Below, piece by piece: positions 44,008 to 51,713 of a DNA stretch of 64,000 nucleotides. The stretch is from the NCBI RefSeq assembly GCF_009601055.1, contig NZ_WITI01000007.1, positions 1-64,000 of the forward strand, read 5' to 3'. The position numbers and the translations under genes were made by a program. Source of the stretch: Lactococcus sp. dk101. Its GTDB lineage: Bacteria; Bacillota; Bacilli; Lactobacillales; Streptococcaceae. Positions within the stretch are counted from its first letter, which is position 1; the number at the start of each line of letters is the position of its first letter. The notes beneath the pieces were generated by a model. That model was given only the letters and a program-made list of their open reading frames with translations. It did not search any database and was not told the origin of the DNA.

Positions 44008-44994
44008 TTATTTGATAAAACTGACCTCATGTGCCAGTTGATTAGCCGCTTGTGCCTGATCCATCGTCAAAATATGATTTTCAATCAACATTTCATATTC
44101 TTTAGGGAGGGTTGTCTTTTGCAAGATTGGCCCGTCAGTGTTGATGGTAAAGGGAACGCGATGCTCAAGCAAGGTCTGATAATTAAATCTCATTTCGTCC
44201 AAATCTTTGACAGATTTCGTTTTGAGATTTGAGGTTGGGCAAGTTTCAAGAACGATGCGATGTTCACGTAAATAAGCCATCAGATTTTCGTCATGAACGC
44301 AGGCAATCCCGTGGCCTATTCGATTGGGCTTAAGTTTGGTCACCACTTCCCACATCTCATCTGCGTTCGTAGCTTCGCCTGTATGAATGGTCAAGCCAAG
44401 ACCTTCTGCATGAATGCGTTTGGCAAGACCTTCAATCGGCTCAAAACTAAAGTTTTTATCGATAGGCCCAGCCAAATCAATCCCAATCACACCTCTGTCT
44501 TTGTATTTAATCGCCTTGTCAACGATGATTTTATTGACATCTGGCGGAAAACGACGATCCATTGATAAAATCAAGCCTGTTCTCAAACGAGGAAATTTCA
44601 GACTGGCACGCTCCAAGCCTTGTAGAGTATAAACAATGATATGATCCAAATCAATTTTACCCGACCGTGAACGCAACATTGGGTTCATACGGATTTCAAC
44701 CAAATCAATTTTGTCATGTTGGTAAAGATGTGTTGGAACCTGCTCTGCCAAACGGAACATGGCTTCAGGTGTGGATTGGATTTCTTCGAGTAAATCGTAC
44801 ATTTTGAGATACTCTTCGTAACCGACATTTCCGTCGATTGTGACTGACTTAGCGAATTCAAAATAATCTCGCATGGGTAATTTCATGCCTTGCTCATGCG
44901 CCAAATCCCAGAGGATCTCTGGTGTTACCGAAGCTGAAATATGCATGTGCAAATCTGCGAGATTTTCAAGTTCGACTGCTGTTTTTGTTTCCAT
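44008..44994 (-). CDS. Adenosine-deaminase-like protein with altered active site
   Basis: A 328-residue metal-dependent deaminase fold: His-x-His in DLHMHIS (about 15-21), IHTGE with catalytic Glu, RIGHG, CPTSN, and the zinc Asp in NTDGP. Two positions differ from true adenosine deaminases: the DGA/GGS after the first motif is SAS, and the second Asp of NTDDP is Gly. Deamination of a different substrate or loss of activity is possible. It is monocistronic. Confidence 0.8.
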   Translation of the reverse strand: METKTAVELENLADLHMHISASVTPEILWDLAHEQGMKLPMRDYFEFAKSVTIDGNVGYEEYLKMYDLLEEIQSTPEAMFRLAEQVPTHLYQHDKIDLVEIRMNPMLRSRSGKIDLDHIIVYTLQGLERASLKFPRLRTGLILSMDRRFPPDVNKIIVDKAIKYKDRGVIGIDLAGPIDKNFSFEPIEGLAKRIHAEGLGLTIHTGEATNADEMWEVVTKLKPNRIGHGIACVHDENLMAYLREHRIVLETCPTSNLKTKSVKDLDEMRFNYQTLLEHRVPFTINTDGPILQKTTLPKEYEMLIENHILTMDQAQAANQLAHEVSFIK

Positions 44995-45019
44995 TGTTTA
45001 CAAGTGCCCTTTCGAATTA

Positions 45020-45052
45020 AAAAACAACCAATCTTCGATTGATTGTTGTCTA
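45020..45052 (-). terminator. Terminator after the small membrane protein
   Basis: On the minus strand AACAATCAAT-cgaa-GATTGGTTGTT followed by TTTT, between 45084 and 44994. Confidence 0.75.
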
Positions 45053-45083
45053 TCATAACACGCTTTGCCTCAGATTTCAAATC

Positions 45084-45446
45084 TTAAGCGGGCTTATCTT
45101 CATCATCTACCTTAGGCATTTTTCTTTTTGGTAAATAGGAATAACAATAGCCCCAACTTCCCATGAACAAGGTTTTATAAATGGGGTCTTGCCACCAAGC
45201 CAAAGGCGAAATCGCCGTTAGCGGATAGCTCAGAATAAAAAATAAAACGAGCCAAAAGGAAAAATAGTGCCAAAAATGGCGTTTATACCGAACCTGATCT
45301 GGATATTTTTTCAAAATCATAATAATGAGCCAAATAAATAAAGTCAAAACGGCAAAATTTATCCACCAGTAAAAATGATAATAGGCGTCCAAAAAGAGAT
45401 AAGGTACAGCCAAGCACCAATACAGCAAAGCCAATCTTTTGTTCAT
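45084..45446 (-). CDS. Four-helix membrane protein of unknown function
   Basis: A 120-residue protein with about four hydrophobic helices (about 6-22, 27-45, 58-80, 88-104) and a charged C-terminal tail. It is rich in Trp and Tyr. I do not recognise a family. AGGAG lies upstream of the ATG. Confidence 0.7.
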   Translation of the reverse strand: MNKRLALLYWCLAVPYLFLDAYYHFYWWINFAVLTLFIWLIIMILKKYPDQVRYKRHFWHYFSFWLVLFFILSYPLTAISPLAWWQDPIYKTLFMGSWGYCYSYLPKRKMPKVDDEDKPA

Positions 45447-45640
45447 TTTATTCTCCTACATTTCTTTTACAAGTTATGAACTCGCTGGTTTTTACAGAGC
45501 AGTCGGCGCATGCTCATACGAACGAGACCGATAAATATTTCACCCTTGGACTTATAATCTGATAATCAAGGTACATTGTCCCCCGCTCATTACCAAATGA
45601 AAAGCGCTCGCTTCTCATTTCAACAATCTTATTAAGTAAA

Positions 45641-45916
45641 TTAGTATGTCATACTATAAGGCTCAATGTCTTTCCAAATATCTTTTAAGGTTTTTCCATC
45701 GCTAAAATCATAACTGAATATTTCTGATACTTCATTGAACTTTTCTTCAAATGCAGGACAATCATCATGCTCTGTTTTATTAGCCCAAATATACCGACCA
45801 TCTTTCAGTTCCTCAATAGTGTAAAGCAAACCGCTATACCAAAATGCTGTTGGATAACCAGTATTTATCGAGAACTCTAAGTGTTCAAATTTTTCAAGTT
45901 TAGTTTTCTTTGTCAT
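45641..45916 (-). CDS. Immunity-like small protein 1
   Basis: A 91-residue acidic protein with a C-terminal DGKTLKDIWKDIEPY. The DGK-S/T-L-R/K-DI element recurs in the protein at 46919-47170, so the two may be distant paralogues. It is last in a row of five small genes. Its upstream spacer carries an out-of-frame remnant reading HYTAD and then NPKKYEIISHIQDWTNENRN, which looks like the tail of a lost protein. Probable orphan immunity gene, by context. Confidence 0.55.
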   Translation of the reverse strand: MTKKTKLEKFEHLEFSINTGYPTAFWYSGLLYTIEELKDGRYIWANKTEHDDCPAFEEKFNEVSEIFSYDFSDGKTLKDIWKDIEPYSMTY

Positions 45917-45993
45917 TTAATACCCTGCTTTTAATTTCGATTTTCATTCGTCCAATCTTGAATATGGGAGATAATCTCATACTTCTTAGGATT

Positions 45994-46056
45994 TCAATCT
46001 GCTGTATAATGAACAACTTTAGATTTAATAGTGGTGTTTGATGGTTAGTCAGCTGA
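45994..46056 (-). repeat. Cassette-junction repeat, copy 1
   Basis: About 57 bp similar to 46294-46353: both read, on the minus strand, from the last codons of a small gene (GCTGACTAAC) through AT-rich sequence to TTCA(T/C)TATACAGCA, which translates as HYTA. Confidence 0.65.
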
Positions 46057-46242
46057 TTCGATAGATTGGATTTCGTTTTCTTTCAGTTCTATCAATGCCC
46101 CATCACTTGAGTCAATCAGTATTCCATCTACAAAAGAATCATCATCTTCTCCATACGTTTTATCATAGACTACACCAACAAAAGTTTTTTTATCGGTTAG
46201 AACAATTTTAACTTTTTTATCGAAATATTTTTCAAATTCCAT
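46045..46242 (-). CDS. Immunity-like small protein 2
   Basis: A 65-residue acidic protein of strand-rich character (KKVKIVLTDKKTFVGVVYD). It resembles the protein at 46340-46552 in its N-terminal strand pair and C-terminal IQSIESAD versus IKSIELAD, so the two are probably paralogues with a small barrel fold. GGGAGGG precedes the ATG. An open in-frame remnant (HYTAGKNQPLTSYQVRIG) lies directly upstream. Confidence 0.6.
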   Translation of the reverse strand: MEFEKYFDKKVKIVLTDKKTFVGVVYDKTYGEDDDSFVDGILIDSSDGALIELKENEIQSIESAD

Positions 46243-46293
46243 GTTAGCCCTCCCTATTCTTACCTGGTATGATGTGAGTGGCTGATTTTTACC

Positions 46294-46353
46294 TGCTGTA
46301 TAGTGAATATCCTGAGCTTTAATAATGTTGTTCTGATTGTTAGTCAGCTAATT
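46294..46353 (-). repeat. Cassette-junction repeat, copy 2
   Basis: Matches copy 1 at 45994-46056. Its first 35 bp (minus-strand stop codon and AACAATCAGAA-AACATTATTAAA) also recur at 46896-46930. The repeat straddles the stop codons of the small genes. Confidence 0.65.
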
Positions 46354-46552
46354 CTATACTTTTAATATCTTTCTGATAAATAGGACGTCCAATATTGGGA
46401 TTGCCATCAACATCAAGAACCAATGCATCATCTACATCATTGTCAGCTACATCGTCAATAGACAGAAGTTCGCCAACAGTTGATGTCCCATCGTTGAGAA
46501 ATACCCTTATTTTCTTAAATTGCCACTTTTCATAATCAAAAACTCTAACCAT
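46340..46552 (-). CDS. Immunity-like small protein 3
   Basis: A 70-residue acidic protein, probable paralogue of 46045-46242 (KKIRVFLNDGTSTVGELLSIDD). Its ATG overlaps the stop of an upstream remnant frame (46545-46664), the arrangement expected when a toxin and its immunity gene are translationally coupled. GGAGAGGG lies upstream. Confidence 0.6.
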   Translation of the reverse strand: MVRVFDYEKWQFKKIRVFLNDGTSTVGELLSIDDVADNDVDDALVLDVDGNPNIGRPIYQKDIKSIELAD

Positions 46553-46664
46553 GAGTTTCCCTCTCCATCTTTGATAGGGATAAAATATATATTTCTTCAG
46601 AGTTTTTTGAAAAATAATTTAGTTCTCGCCCCTTAGATTTATCCGATTTTTTAATTCCAGCCGA
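46545..46664 (-). pseudogene. Toxin-tail remnant upstream of immunity-like gene 3
   Basis: An open stretch of 39 codons without a start, ending KSKGRELNYFSKNSEEIYILSLSK and a few more residues. The pattern of a basic strand, an aromatic turn and a hydrophobic last strand recalls the C-terminus of RelE-like toxins. Its stop overlaps the next gene's ATG. Too short to be sure. Confidence 0.35.
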
Positions 46665-46869
46665 TTACAAACCTATCCGGATATTTCGATTCAGGTTTGA
46701 TATCTCCAAATACTTTGTAAATCCATTTTTTAGTTTTTTGAGAAATATTATCTTTCATGGTTATTTCTCCAGTTTCATAATCAACGGATATATCAAACAA
46801 CTCAAAATCGTCTTGAACTTCGAAGTTTAAAGTATTACCATTTTTCGATATTAATTTAAATACTATCAT
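46651..46869 (-). CDS. Immunity-like small protein 4
   Basis: A 72-residue protein of alternating strands (FKLISKNGNTLNFEVQDDFELFDISVDYETGEITM) ending in YPDRFVIGWN. No family recognised and no clear similarity to its neighbours. AAGAGAAAG lies before the ATG. The same spacer repeat as its neighbours precedes it. Confidence 0.55.
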   Translation of the reverse strand: MIVFKLISKNGNTLNFEVQDDFELFDISVDYETGEITMKDNISQKTKKWIYKVFGDIKPESKYPDRFVIGWN

Positions 46870-46918
46870 TCTGACTTTCTCTTACAAGTTTTTTCTTTTA
46901 ATAATGTTATTCTGATTG

Positions 46919-47170
46919 CTATTCAGCTAATTCTTCGATTTTTGCAATTACTATGTCACGTAGTGATTTTCCATCAATTTGATAATTGAGTAAATCGTCA
47001 ACGGTATCAAAAAAAGTATCTTGGTTGGAATAAAATTCTGAAAGGATGATTTTTCCATCAATTCTACCAATCCAGTATCCTGTATCTTTATATTCAAGTT
47101 CGATATCCATTCCCAATGAGACATATTCAATGAAATCATTCAAATCATCATTCGTATTTGGGTATTTCAT
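46919..47170 (-). CDS. Immunity-like small protein 5
   Basis: An 83-residue acidic protein (YPNTNDDLNDFIEYVSLGMDI ... DGKSLRDIVIAKIEELAE). Start at 47170 is preferred to 47194 because a remnant frame (47167-47229, reading WSTKILKRIKWTRKDWSR) ends in a TGA that overlaps this ATG, the usual toxin-immunity coupling. AAAGG lies ten bases upstream. It begins the row, just downstream of ung. Confidence 0.55.
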   Translation of the reverse strand: MKYPNTNDDLNDFIEYVSLGMDIELEYKDTGYWIGRIDGKIILSEFYSNQDTFFDTVDDLLNYQIDGKSLRDIVIAKIEELAE

Positions 47171-47275
47171 CTCGACCAATCCTTTCTCGTCCATTTAATA
47201 CGCTTCAAGATTTTCGTGCTCCAATAATATTAGAGCATCTTCCTGTTTACTTGGCTTTTAACATCAAACATCTGT

Positions 47276-47938
47276 TTACTTAGTCCAATCAATCGGCGTT
47301 TGTCCCTTTTCTATCAAAAATTCGTTCGCTTGTTTAAAATGATTGCAACCGAAAAAGCCTCTCGATGCCGACAGTGGCGATGGGTGTGCAGATTCCAAAA
47401 CCAGATGTTTTTCTGAGTCAATCAAAGCGGCTTTCTTTCGGGCAAATCCGCCCCACAATATAAAGACTTTCGGACGACTGTCAGCACTGGCAATCTTTAT
47501 GATCTCATCTGTCAGCGGTTCCCAAATCTTACCCGCGTGCGCATTTGACTGGTTTTCAGGAACCGTCAAAACTGCATTTAGCAAAAGGACGCCTTGCCTT
47601 GCCCATTCCGTCAAGTCAGAGCCTGTCTTTGAAAATCCTTCTTGCAACAGTTCTTTTTTGATATTGACAATCGAATCTGGTCTGTTGACTGTAAATGTTT
47701 CTGGATAAGAAAAGCTCAAGCCCTGCGCTTTTCCTGGTTGAGGATAGGGATCTTGTCCTACGATAACGACCTTACATTGTTCAAGCGCTGTCAGCTCAAG
47801 CGCACGGAAAATCTTATCTTCAGGTGGGTAAATAGCGACTTCTTGAGCGTATGTCGTATTGATAAAGTCAAGCATGCGTTCAAAATAGTCCTGTGGCAAT
47901 CGCTCCCGCAATGGAGCTGACCAATCTGTTTTTTTCAT
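47276..47938 (-). CDS. ung: Uracil-DNA glycosylase
   Basis: A 220-residue family 1 uracil-DNA glycosylase for base-excision repair. Catalytic Asp in [17 protein letters not shown], and the [17 protein letters not shown] loop are intact. Start at 47938; the longer frame is read-through into the satellite. No Shine-Dalgarno: TGTTATAAT ends six bases before ATG. The satellite is inserted exactly at this start, so the sequence upstream of the -10 box now belongs to the element. Confidence 0.95.
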   Translation of the reverse strand: MKKTDWSAPLRERLPQDYFERMLDFINTTYAQEVAIYPPEDKIFRALELTALEQCKVVIVGQDPYPQPGKAQGLSFSYPETFTVNRPDSIVNIKKELLQEGFSKTGSDLTEWARQGVLLLNAVLTVPENQSNAHAGKIWEPLTDEIIKIASADSRPKVFILWGGFARKKAALIDSEKHLVLESAHPSPLSASRGFFGCNHFKQANEFLIEKGQTPIDWTK

Positions 47939-47953
47939 GCCTTCATTATAACA
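47930..47953. other. Left attachment site of the satellite
   Basis: A 24-bp sequence identical to 59662-59685. Read towards ung it comprises TGTTATAAT, GAAGGC, the ATG and the first AAAAAA codons. It therefore preserves the ung -10 box and start codon at the junction. Confidence 0.9.
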
Positions 47954-48050
47954 TTGACCGTCAATAGTGGTCAACTGACATCGCAAACCTTACTGTTAAG
48001 CGATTTTTAAAAAATATAATATCAATGAAAAGCAATAGATTTCATTTCGA

Positions 48051-48080
48051 ACGTAGTTAAAAACGTAGTTAGATGTAGTG
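48051..48080 (+). repeat. Integrase arm-type repeats, left end
   Basis: ACGTAGTTA at 48051-48059 and 48063-48071, a weaker copy at 48072-48080, and ACGTAGCTA at 48153-48161. The right end has ACGTAGTTA at 59589 and GCGTAGTTA at 59601 with the same 12-bp spacing. Confidence 0.7.
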
Positions 48081-48099
48081 AAATTTTTGTCGGGCGAGT

Positions 48100-48136
48100 G
48101 GCTGTATATCTAAGATATACGGCTTTTTATTTTGAC
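48100..48136 (+). terminator. Hairpin with T-run near the left satellite end
   Basis: GCTGTATATC-taa-GATATACGGC followed by TTTTTATTTT; on this strand it would stop transcription coming out of ung towards the element. Confidence 0.6.
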
Positions 48137-48222
48137 TCATATATTTGGTAAAACGTAGCTAAAATGGTTAATTATGTTAAAAAGCTAGTGCAAGCAATCC
48201 TTGCATCAGTATCTATGTTTTT

Positions 48223-48540
48223 CTAACTACTAAACTCATCTCCCAGCACTTCATAAAGTTCAGATTTTAATGCTCTAATCGTGGGGCTTGTTCGTTGTCT
48301 CACTGTTCGCTCATTGATATGATAGATTTCACCCACTTCTCGCTGTGTTAGACCGCTTATGTAACGTAGCTTGAGCATTTGTGTGCTGTCAGTCGATAAG
48401 GGCTTTATATGCTCATTACAGACCTTCTGCACCTGCTTAATTTTATCAATATTCTTTAGCTTGGTTGTCTTTTTATCTCGTTCAATCATTTTAATATAAA
48501 AGTCAGACAGATATAATCTCATCACAAAATCAAATTTCAT
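48223..48540 (-). CDS. Sigma-region-4-like late regulator A
   Basis: A 105-residue protein ending in a sigma-70 region-4-type helix-turn-helix (LRYISGLTQREVGEIYHINERTVRQRTSPTIRALKSEL). Such ArpU/RinA-like proteins activate late phage genes. It shares its HTH layout and minus-strand position with 48995-49288. AAGGAG precedes the ATG. It is the element's last gene before ung. Confidence 0.7.
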   Translation of the reverse strand: MKFDFVMRLYLSDFYIKMIERDKKTTKLKNIDKIKQVQKVCNEHIKPLSTDSTQMLKLRYISGLTQREVGEIYHINERTVRQRTSPTIRALKSELYEVLGDEFSS

Positions 48541-48561
48541 GCTATCTCCTTATATAAGAAA

Positions 48562-48582
48562 ATGCCTCGCTTAAGAGGCACT
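48562..48582 (-). terminator. Hairpin between two satellite genes
   Basis: GCCTC-GCTTAA-GAGGC followed on the minus strand by ATTTTCTT. Confidence 0.5.
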
Positions 48583-48691
48583 CACTGTATATTTTTTCTC
48601 GCGCGACTAACGCTATCAAAAGCGCACGTCTGCGTTATTTGATAACTCTATTATACCAAAATCGAAAGTGTGATGCTTGAAATCTAAGAAC

Positions 48692-48916
48692 TTAATACAT
48701 TAATGCTAGGCAACCACCAGTTGCGCCTGATGCGCTATTTTTAAACTGGGTAATATTTATCTCTCCGTGTTCAAACATTTCAGAATACATATCATACTCA
48801 CTTTTAATATATTCCATTTCACTCTGGAGGTATTCTGCAACTTCATTTTCTGTTAAATTCTTCCATTCTTCGTGGAATGATTTACGAGCTATTGCTAAAA
48901 AATCTTCAAACTTCAT
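48692..48916 (-). CDS. Small satellite protein with Gly-rich tail
   Basis: A 74-residue acidic helical protein ending NSASGATGGCLALMY. The tail superficially recalls a bacteriocin, but there is no double-glycine leader or export gene. Short proteins of this build occur in streptococcal and lactococcal phages; function unknown. GGGAGG lies upstream. Confidence 0.65.
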   Translation of the reverse strand: MKFEDFLAIARKSFHEEWKNLTENEVAEYLQSEMEYIKSEYDMYSEMFEHGEINITQFKNSASGATGGCLALMY

Positions 48917-48994
48917 TAATATCCTCCCGCTTTTTCTTACATTATCTCATAAAATTCTATTGAATTAAATAGGCCGACAATTCCGCCGATTGAA

Positions 48995-49288
48995 TTAAAA
49001 GCCCTTTTCTTTAAATAGCTTGTTAAGAGGAGAGACACAACGCCTCACAGTCGCTACGCTTACGTGGTATTGTTCGGCTACCTCCTGAACTGTTACACAA
49101 CTGCTAAAGTAAGTTTTAACAATATCTCTTTTTTCCTCTGTCAACGTCTCAAGATAGTCTGAAATACAATCAATTATATTGTTTGCTTTCTCTACCTGCT
49201 CCTCTAGCCCTCGTTTTAATAGCATATCACGCAATTTATAGAGTGCTCCTCTATAATAGGCACTCACATACAAATCTACAGCTTTCAT
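48995..49288 (-). CDS. Sigma-region-4-like late regulator B
   Basis: A 97-residue protein with a C-terminal sigma-70 region-4-type HTH (CVTVQEVAEQYHVSVATVRRCVSPLNKLFKEK). It is the second protein of this type in the element. GGAGG precedes the ATG. An extended -10 box TGTTATAAT at about 49355 on the minus strand gives it its own promoter. Confidence 0.7.
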   Translation of the reverse strand: MKAVDLYVSAYYRGALYKLRDMLLKRGLEEQVEKANNIIDCISDYLETLTEEKRDIVKTYFSSCVTVQEVAEQYHVSVATVRRCVSPLNKLFKEKGF

Positions 49289-49319
49289 ACTACCTCCTGC
49301 GAAACAAAAAAGACAAGTT

Positions 49320-49632
49320 TCCTCGCCCTTCCTGCACTATATTATAACATGCCCGATTAAGGGTCTTTTATTTTATAGTTAAATTATATCAAAAAATGAA
49401 ATTCATTTCTCAAATATCTTGATTTATGTGAGCGCATTTGAGCGCTGACCACTAGGGAGAAGGTAAAACTCCCCTCTCTGCCAGTTGTGGCAGAAAATAC
49501 GGATCATCCCCGACAAATTGTCGGTTTAGCTATGTAGTTGTAACTACAGACCATTCCTGTCAATTTAACAGATATAGATTTGTAGAAAAATTAAGCATAC
49601 AAATCCCCTGCCATAATTGACAGGGGTTGCTA
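49320..49632. other. Structured intergenic region of the satellite
   Basis: About 310 bp without a gene but with successive inverted repeats: TGCCAGTTGTGGCA, CCGACAAATTGTCGG, TGTAGTTGTAACTACA and CCCCTGCCATAATTGACAGGGG. The last follows the zinc-finger gene and may terminate it. The density of stems suggests a non-coding RNA or a packaging site. Confidence 0.5.
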
Positions 49633-49806
49633 TTATTTATTACGATAATCTCGCATATAGTTCTTCATGTATTCAGGATTCTTAGTTTCCCATTCTTTCC
49701 GCTCTGTTCTCCGTTTCTCATTACTGCATTCTTTGCTACAATAACAAGCGTTTGCAGTCTTCGGATAGAATGATTTACCACAAATACGACATTCTTTTGC
49801 TCTCAA
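49633..49806 (-). CDS. Small zinc-finger protein
   Basis: A 57-residue basic protein with CRICGKSF ... CYCSKEC, a treble-clef-like set of five Cys, followed by a highly charged helix (KRRTERKEWETKNPEYMKNY). HNH nucleases have a similar knuckle, but the His-Asn-His residues are absent. TTG start behind AGGAGG. It lies next to a candidate packaging site. Confidence 0.65.
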   Translation of the reverse strand: MRAKECRICGKSFYPKTANACYCSKECSNEKRRTERKEWETKNPEYMKNYMRDYRNK

Positions 49807-49879
49807 TTTTTGTTATTTCCTCCTGTTAAACGCATGCCCACGAAAAAATATGTACAGTGACGGCGTGAAGGACGAAGCG

Positions 49880-49925
49880 CCCGAGGGGGAGGGGGGGATA
49901 CCCCCATATTTCAAACTCCGTACTC
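49880..49925 (+). other. G-rich stem, candidate cos/packaging site
   Basis: A GC-rich island in AT-rich DNA: GCGCCCGAGG, a G-run, then GGGGGATACCCCC, which can fold. GC-rich stems of this kind near zinc-finger or HNH genes mark cos sites in many phages. No terminase gene is present, so packaging would use helper enzymes. Confidence 0.4.
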
Positions 49926-49984
49926 ACTTATAAAATAAAATAATTATTTTTTATTTATTATTTTTTTTTATTTATTTTTAAGCA

Positions 49985-50323
49985 TCAATCATTTACATCA
50001 AAGACTTTAGCTAATCGTGCATAAGACTTATGCTTGGACTTTGTTCGGTCAGACAACACGCCTTGACTTTCATATTTATCTTCGACTGCTTGCACTGCTT
50101 TATTTTTTTCTTCCTCTATCTTCGCATCTCTTTCACGTTGGGCTTGGTCCATCTCATTCTTAAATGACTCGCCCCATAAAGATTGTAGTTCCTTTGATTC
50201 ATTCTTTTTCAGCTCTTGTTGCTTTCGAAATCCCTCCCATGATTTATCTACTTTATCTTGGAAATCTTCGTCAGCTTTTTTCTGCATACTTTTTAAATCT
50301 AAAATATTATTTTCTTCTGTCAT
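49985..50323 (-). CDS. Coiled-coil protein beside the capsid gene
   Basis: A 112-residue, highly charged, coiled-coil protein (KSWEGFRKQQELKKNESKELQ ... EEEKNKAVQAVEDKY). It lies 20 bp after the capsid gene on the same transcript. It may be a head-decoration or adaptor protein; no family recognised. Confidence 0.6.
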   Translation of the reverse strand: MTEENNILDLKSMQKKADEDFQDKVDKSWEGFRKQQELKKNESKELQSLWGESFKNEMDQAQRERDAKIEEEKNKAVQAVEDKYESQGVLSDRTKSKHKSYARLAKVFDVND

Positions 50324-50343
50324 TTTATTCTCTCTCTAATAAC

Positions 50344-51435
50344 TTAGACACTCATCATCAAATCGTATAGCGTTTGTTTATCTGCGTTCGCATCATAGGT
50401 TACACCAAAGGCATCAAGCTCTTGCTTAATCTGTTCAATCGTCAAGGCATCAATGTCAACGTCATCTGATACACTCTCTGACTCTGTCTCAACTGGTTCA
50501 CTGGTTACATCAAGTGATGTTGCTTGAATTGTTTCAGGGCTTGCTACTGGCTCTTTAATCACTCGTGAGAAACTATCTCCGTCCATGATTGCCCAGCCAA
50601 CATAAGCGACTGCTCGCAGATATACTTGCCCATGTCCTGCAAGGTCTCGCCCACTATTGTCAGGGTCTCCATATTCAATAACCTCAAGTGACATTTCTTT
50701 TGCATATCCCCATTTGAACATGTTGCCAAAGTCCCCAATGATAGCGAGGTCATCAGTTCCATTTGCTACTGTGTTATTGATGTCAATAGGCATATTGTTG
50801 AGGGTTGCTGGTGTAGCTCCCCACGCAAGCTCTGGGAACTTCTCAACATTATTATCATCTCTCGTTCGCATGTTAGCCATAGCAGTCGAGAACTCTCGGC
50901 TCATGATCACACCACTGACTTCTTTATCTGTAGCTTGAATGAGTCCGATAGCTGCGTTAATGTTTGAGTCAGGGTTAGTACTATCATAGACAATCGTCTG
51001 TGTTGCTTTACTATCAAAGTTATTATTTCCAATGATTTCAGAAGCTGTACCAGTTCGTGGGTTAACTCCATGCATTGCCATGAGGTCAATCCCTTTAGCA
51101 AGTTTACTAGCAAAACCTTCTATAAAGCCTCCTAAGATTTCAATTTGGAATTCATCTGCGCCATGCATGAACTCGTCTGTTACTCGTGCACCGTATTCGA
51201 CTTTGATTGGAACGGTTGTTACTGGTTCTAAAGAGATGCCTCCAGCAGTCATCTTTCCACCTTCCGCAACGATATCAATTTCAGAGTCCATTGTGAAGAT
51301 GAATTCTTTCTGTCCATTGAATGGGATTGGTTTTTGTTTTGATAGTTTGATTAACGAGCTTTTTCCTTTTACACCGTTTATTACATCGCTGACAATCTCT
51401 GCGTCAAAAAGTGTTCCTTTAGATAATGTGTCCAT
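50344..51435 (-). CDS. HK97-fold major capsid protein
   Basis: A 363-residue capsid protein. The N-terminal KGTLFDAEIVSDVINGVKGKSSLIKLS, the central KVEYGARVTDEFMHGADEF and the C-terminal LAGHGQVYLRAVAYVGWAIMDGDSF are typical of HK97-type coat proteins. After about residue 310 an acidic linker leads to a helical tail (LTIEQIKQELDAFGVTYDANADKQTLYDL) like an HeH/LEM-type domain. A satellite encoding its own shell probably assembles its own heads. GGAGAAT precedes the ATG. Confidence 0.85.
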   Translation of the reverse strand: MDTLSKGTLFDAEIVSDVINGVKGKSSLIKLSKQKPIPFNGQKEFIFTMDSEIDIVAEGGKMTAGGISLEPVTTVPIKVEYGARVTDEFMHGADEFQIEILGGFIEGFASKLAKGIDLMAMHGVNPRTGTASEIIGNNNFDSKATQTIVYDSTNPDSNINAAIGLIQATDKEVSGVIMSREFSTAMANMRTRDDNNVEKFPELAWGATPATLNNMPIDINNTVANGTDDLAIIGDFGNMFKWGYAKEMSLEVIEYGDPDNSGRDLAGHGQVYLRAVAYVGWAIMDGDSFSRVIKEPVASPETIQATSLDVTSEPVETESESVSDDVDIDALTIEQIKQELDAFGVTYDANADKQTLYDLMMSV

Positions 51436-51440
51436 ATATT

Positions 51441-51713
51441 TTATTCTCCTCTAGTAATTTTATTGATAATGTTATTGTATGAATTTCCTTTTTTATGATG
51501 CTGTTCCACATTTTTGAGTGGAGCGACTGGTGCTTTAGGTTTAAACCAGTTAATAAGCATTTCAGCATCTTGCATCATACTGCGCTCGTCATCGCCCTTA
51601 AGACGACTGATAATGTCATCAGGTAGTCCAGCAAGATGTCCTACTTTCTGTTGTAGTAATTGATGTTCAAGTGCTTGGTTTCGTGCTTGTAAATCTTCAA
51701 TCGTTTCTGTCAT
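51441..51713 (-). CDS. Small capsid-region protein
   Basis: A 90-residue protein: N-terminal coiled coil (ETIEDLQARNQALEHQLLQQK) then LAGLPDDIISRLKGDDERSMMQDAEMLINWFKP. Layout and position before the capsid gene fit a small scaffolding protein. Its start overlaps the preceding gene by four bases. Confidence 0.6.
   Translation of the reverse strand: MTETIEDLQARNQALEHQLLQQKVGHLAGLPDDIISRLKGDDERSMMQDAEMLINWFKPKAPVAPLKNVEQHHKKGNSYNNIINKITRGE

Noticed and set aside
48692-48916. Class II bacteriocin
   Set aside because: The Gly-rich tail looks suggestive, but there is no double-glycine leader, export gene or immunity gene and the rest is acidic.
49633-49806. HNH endonuclease
   Set aside because: The Cys knuckles are there but the His and Asn catalytic residues are not, and the protein is only 57 residues long.
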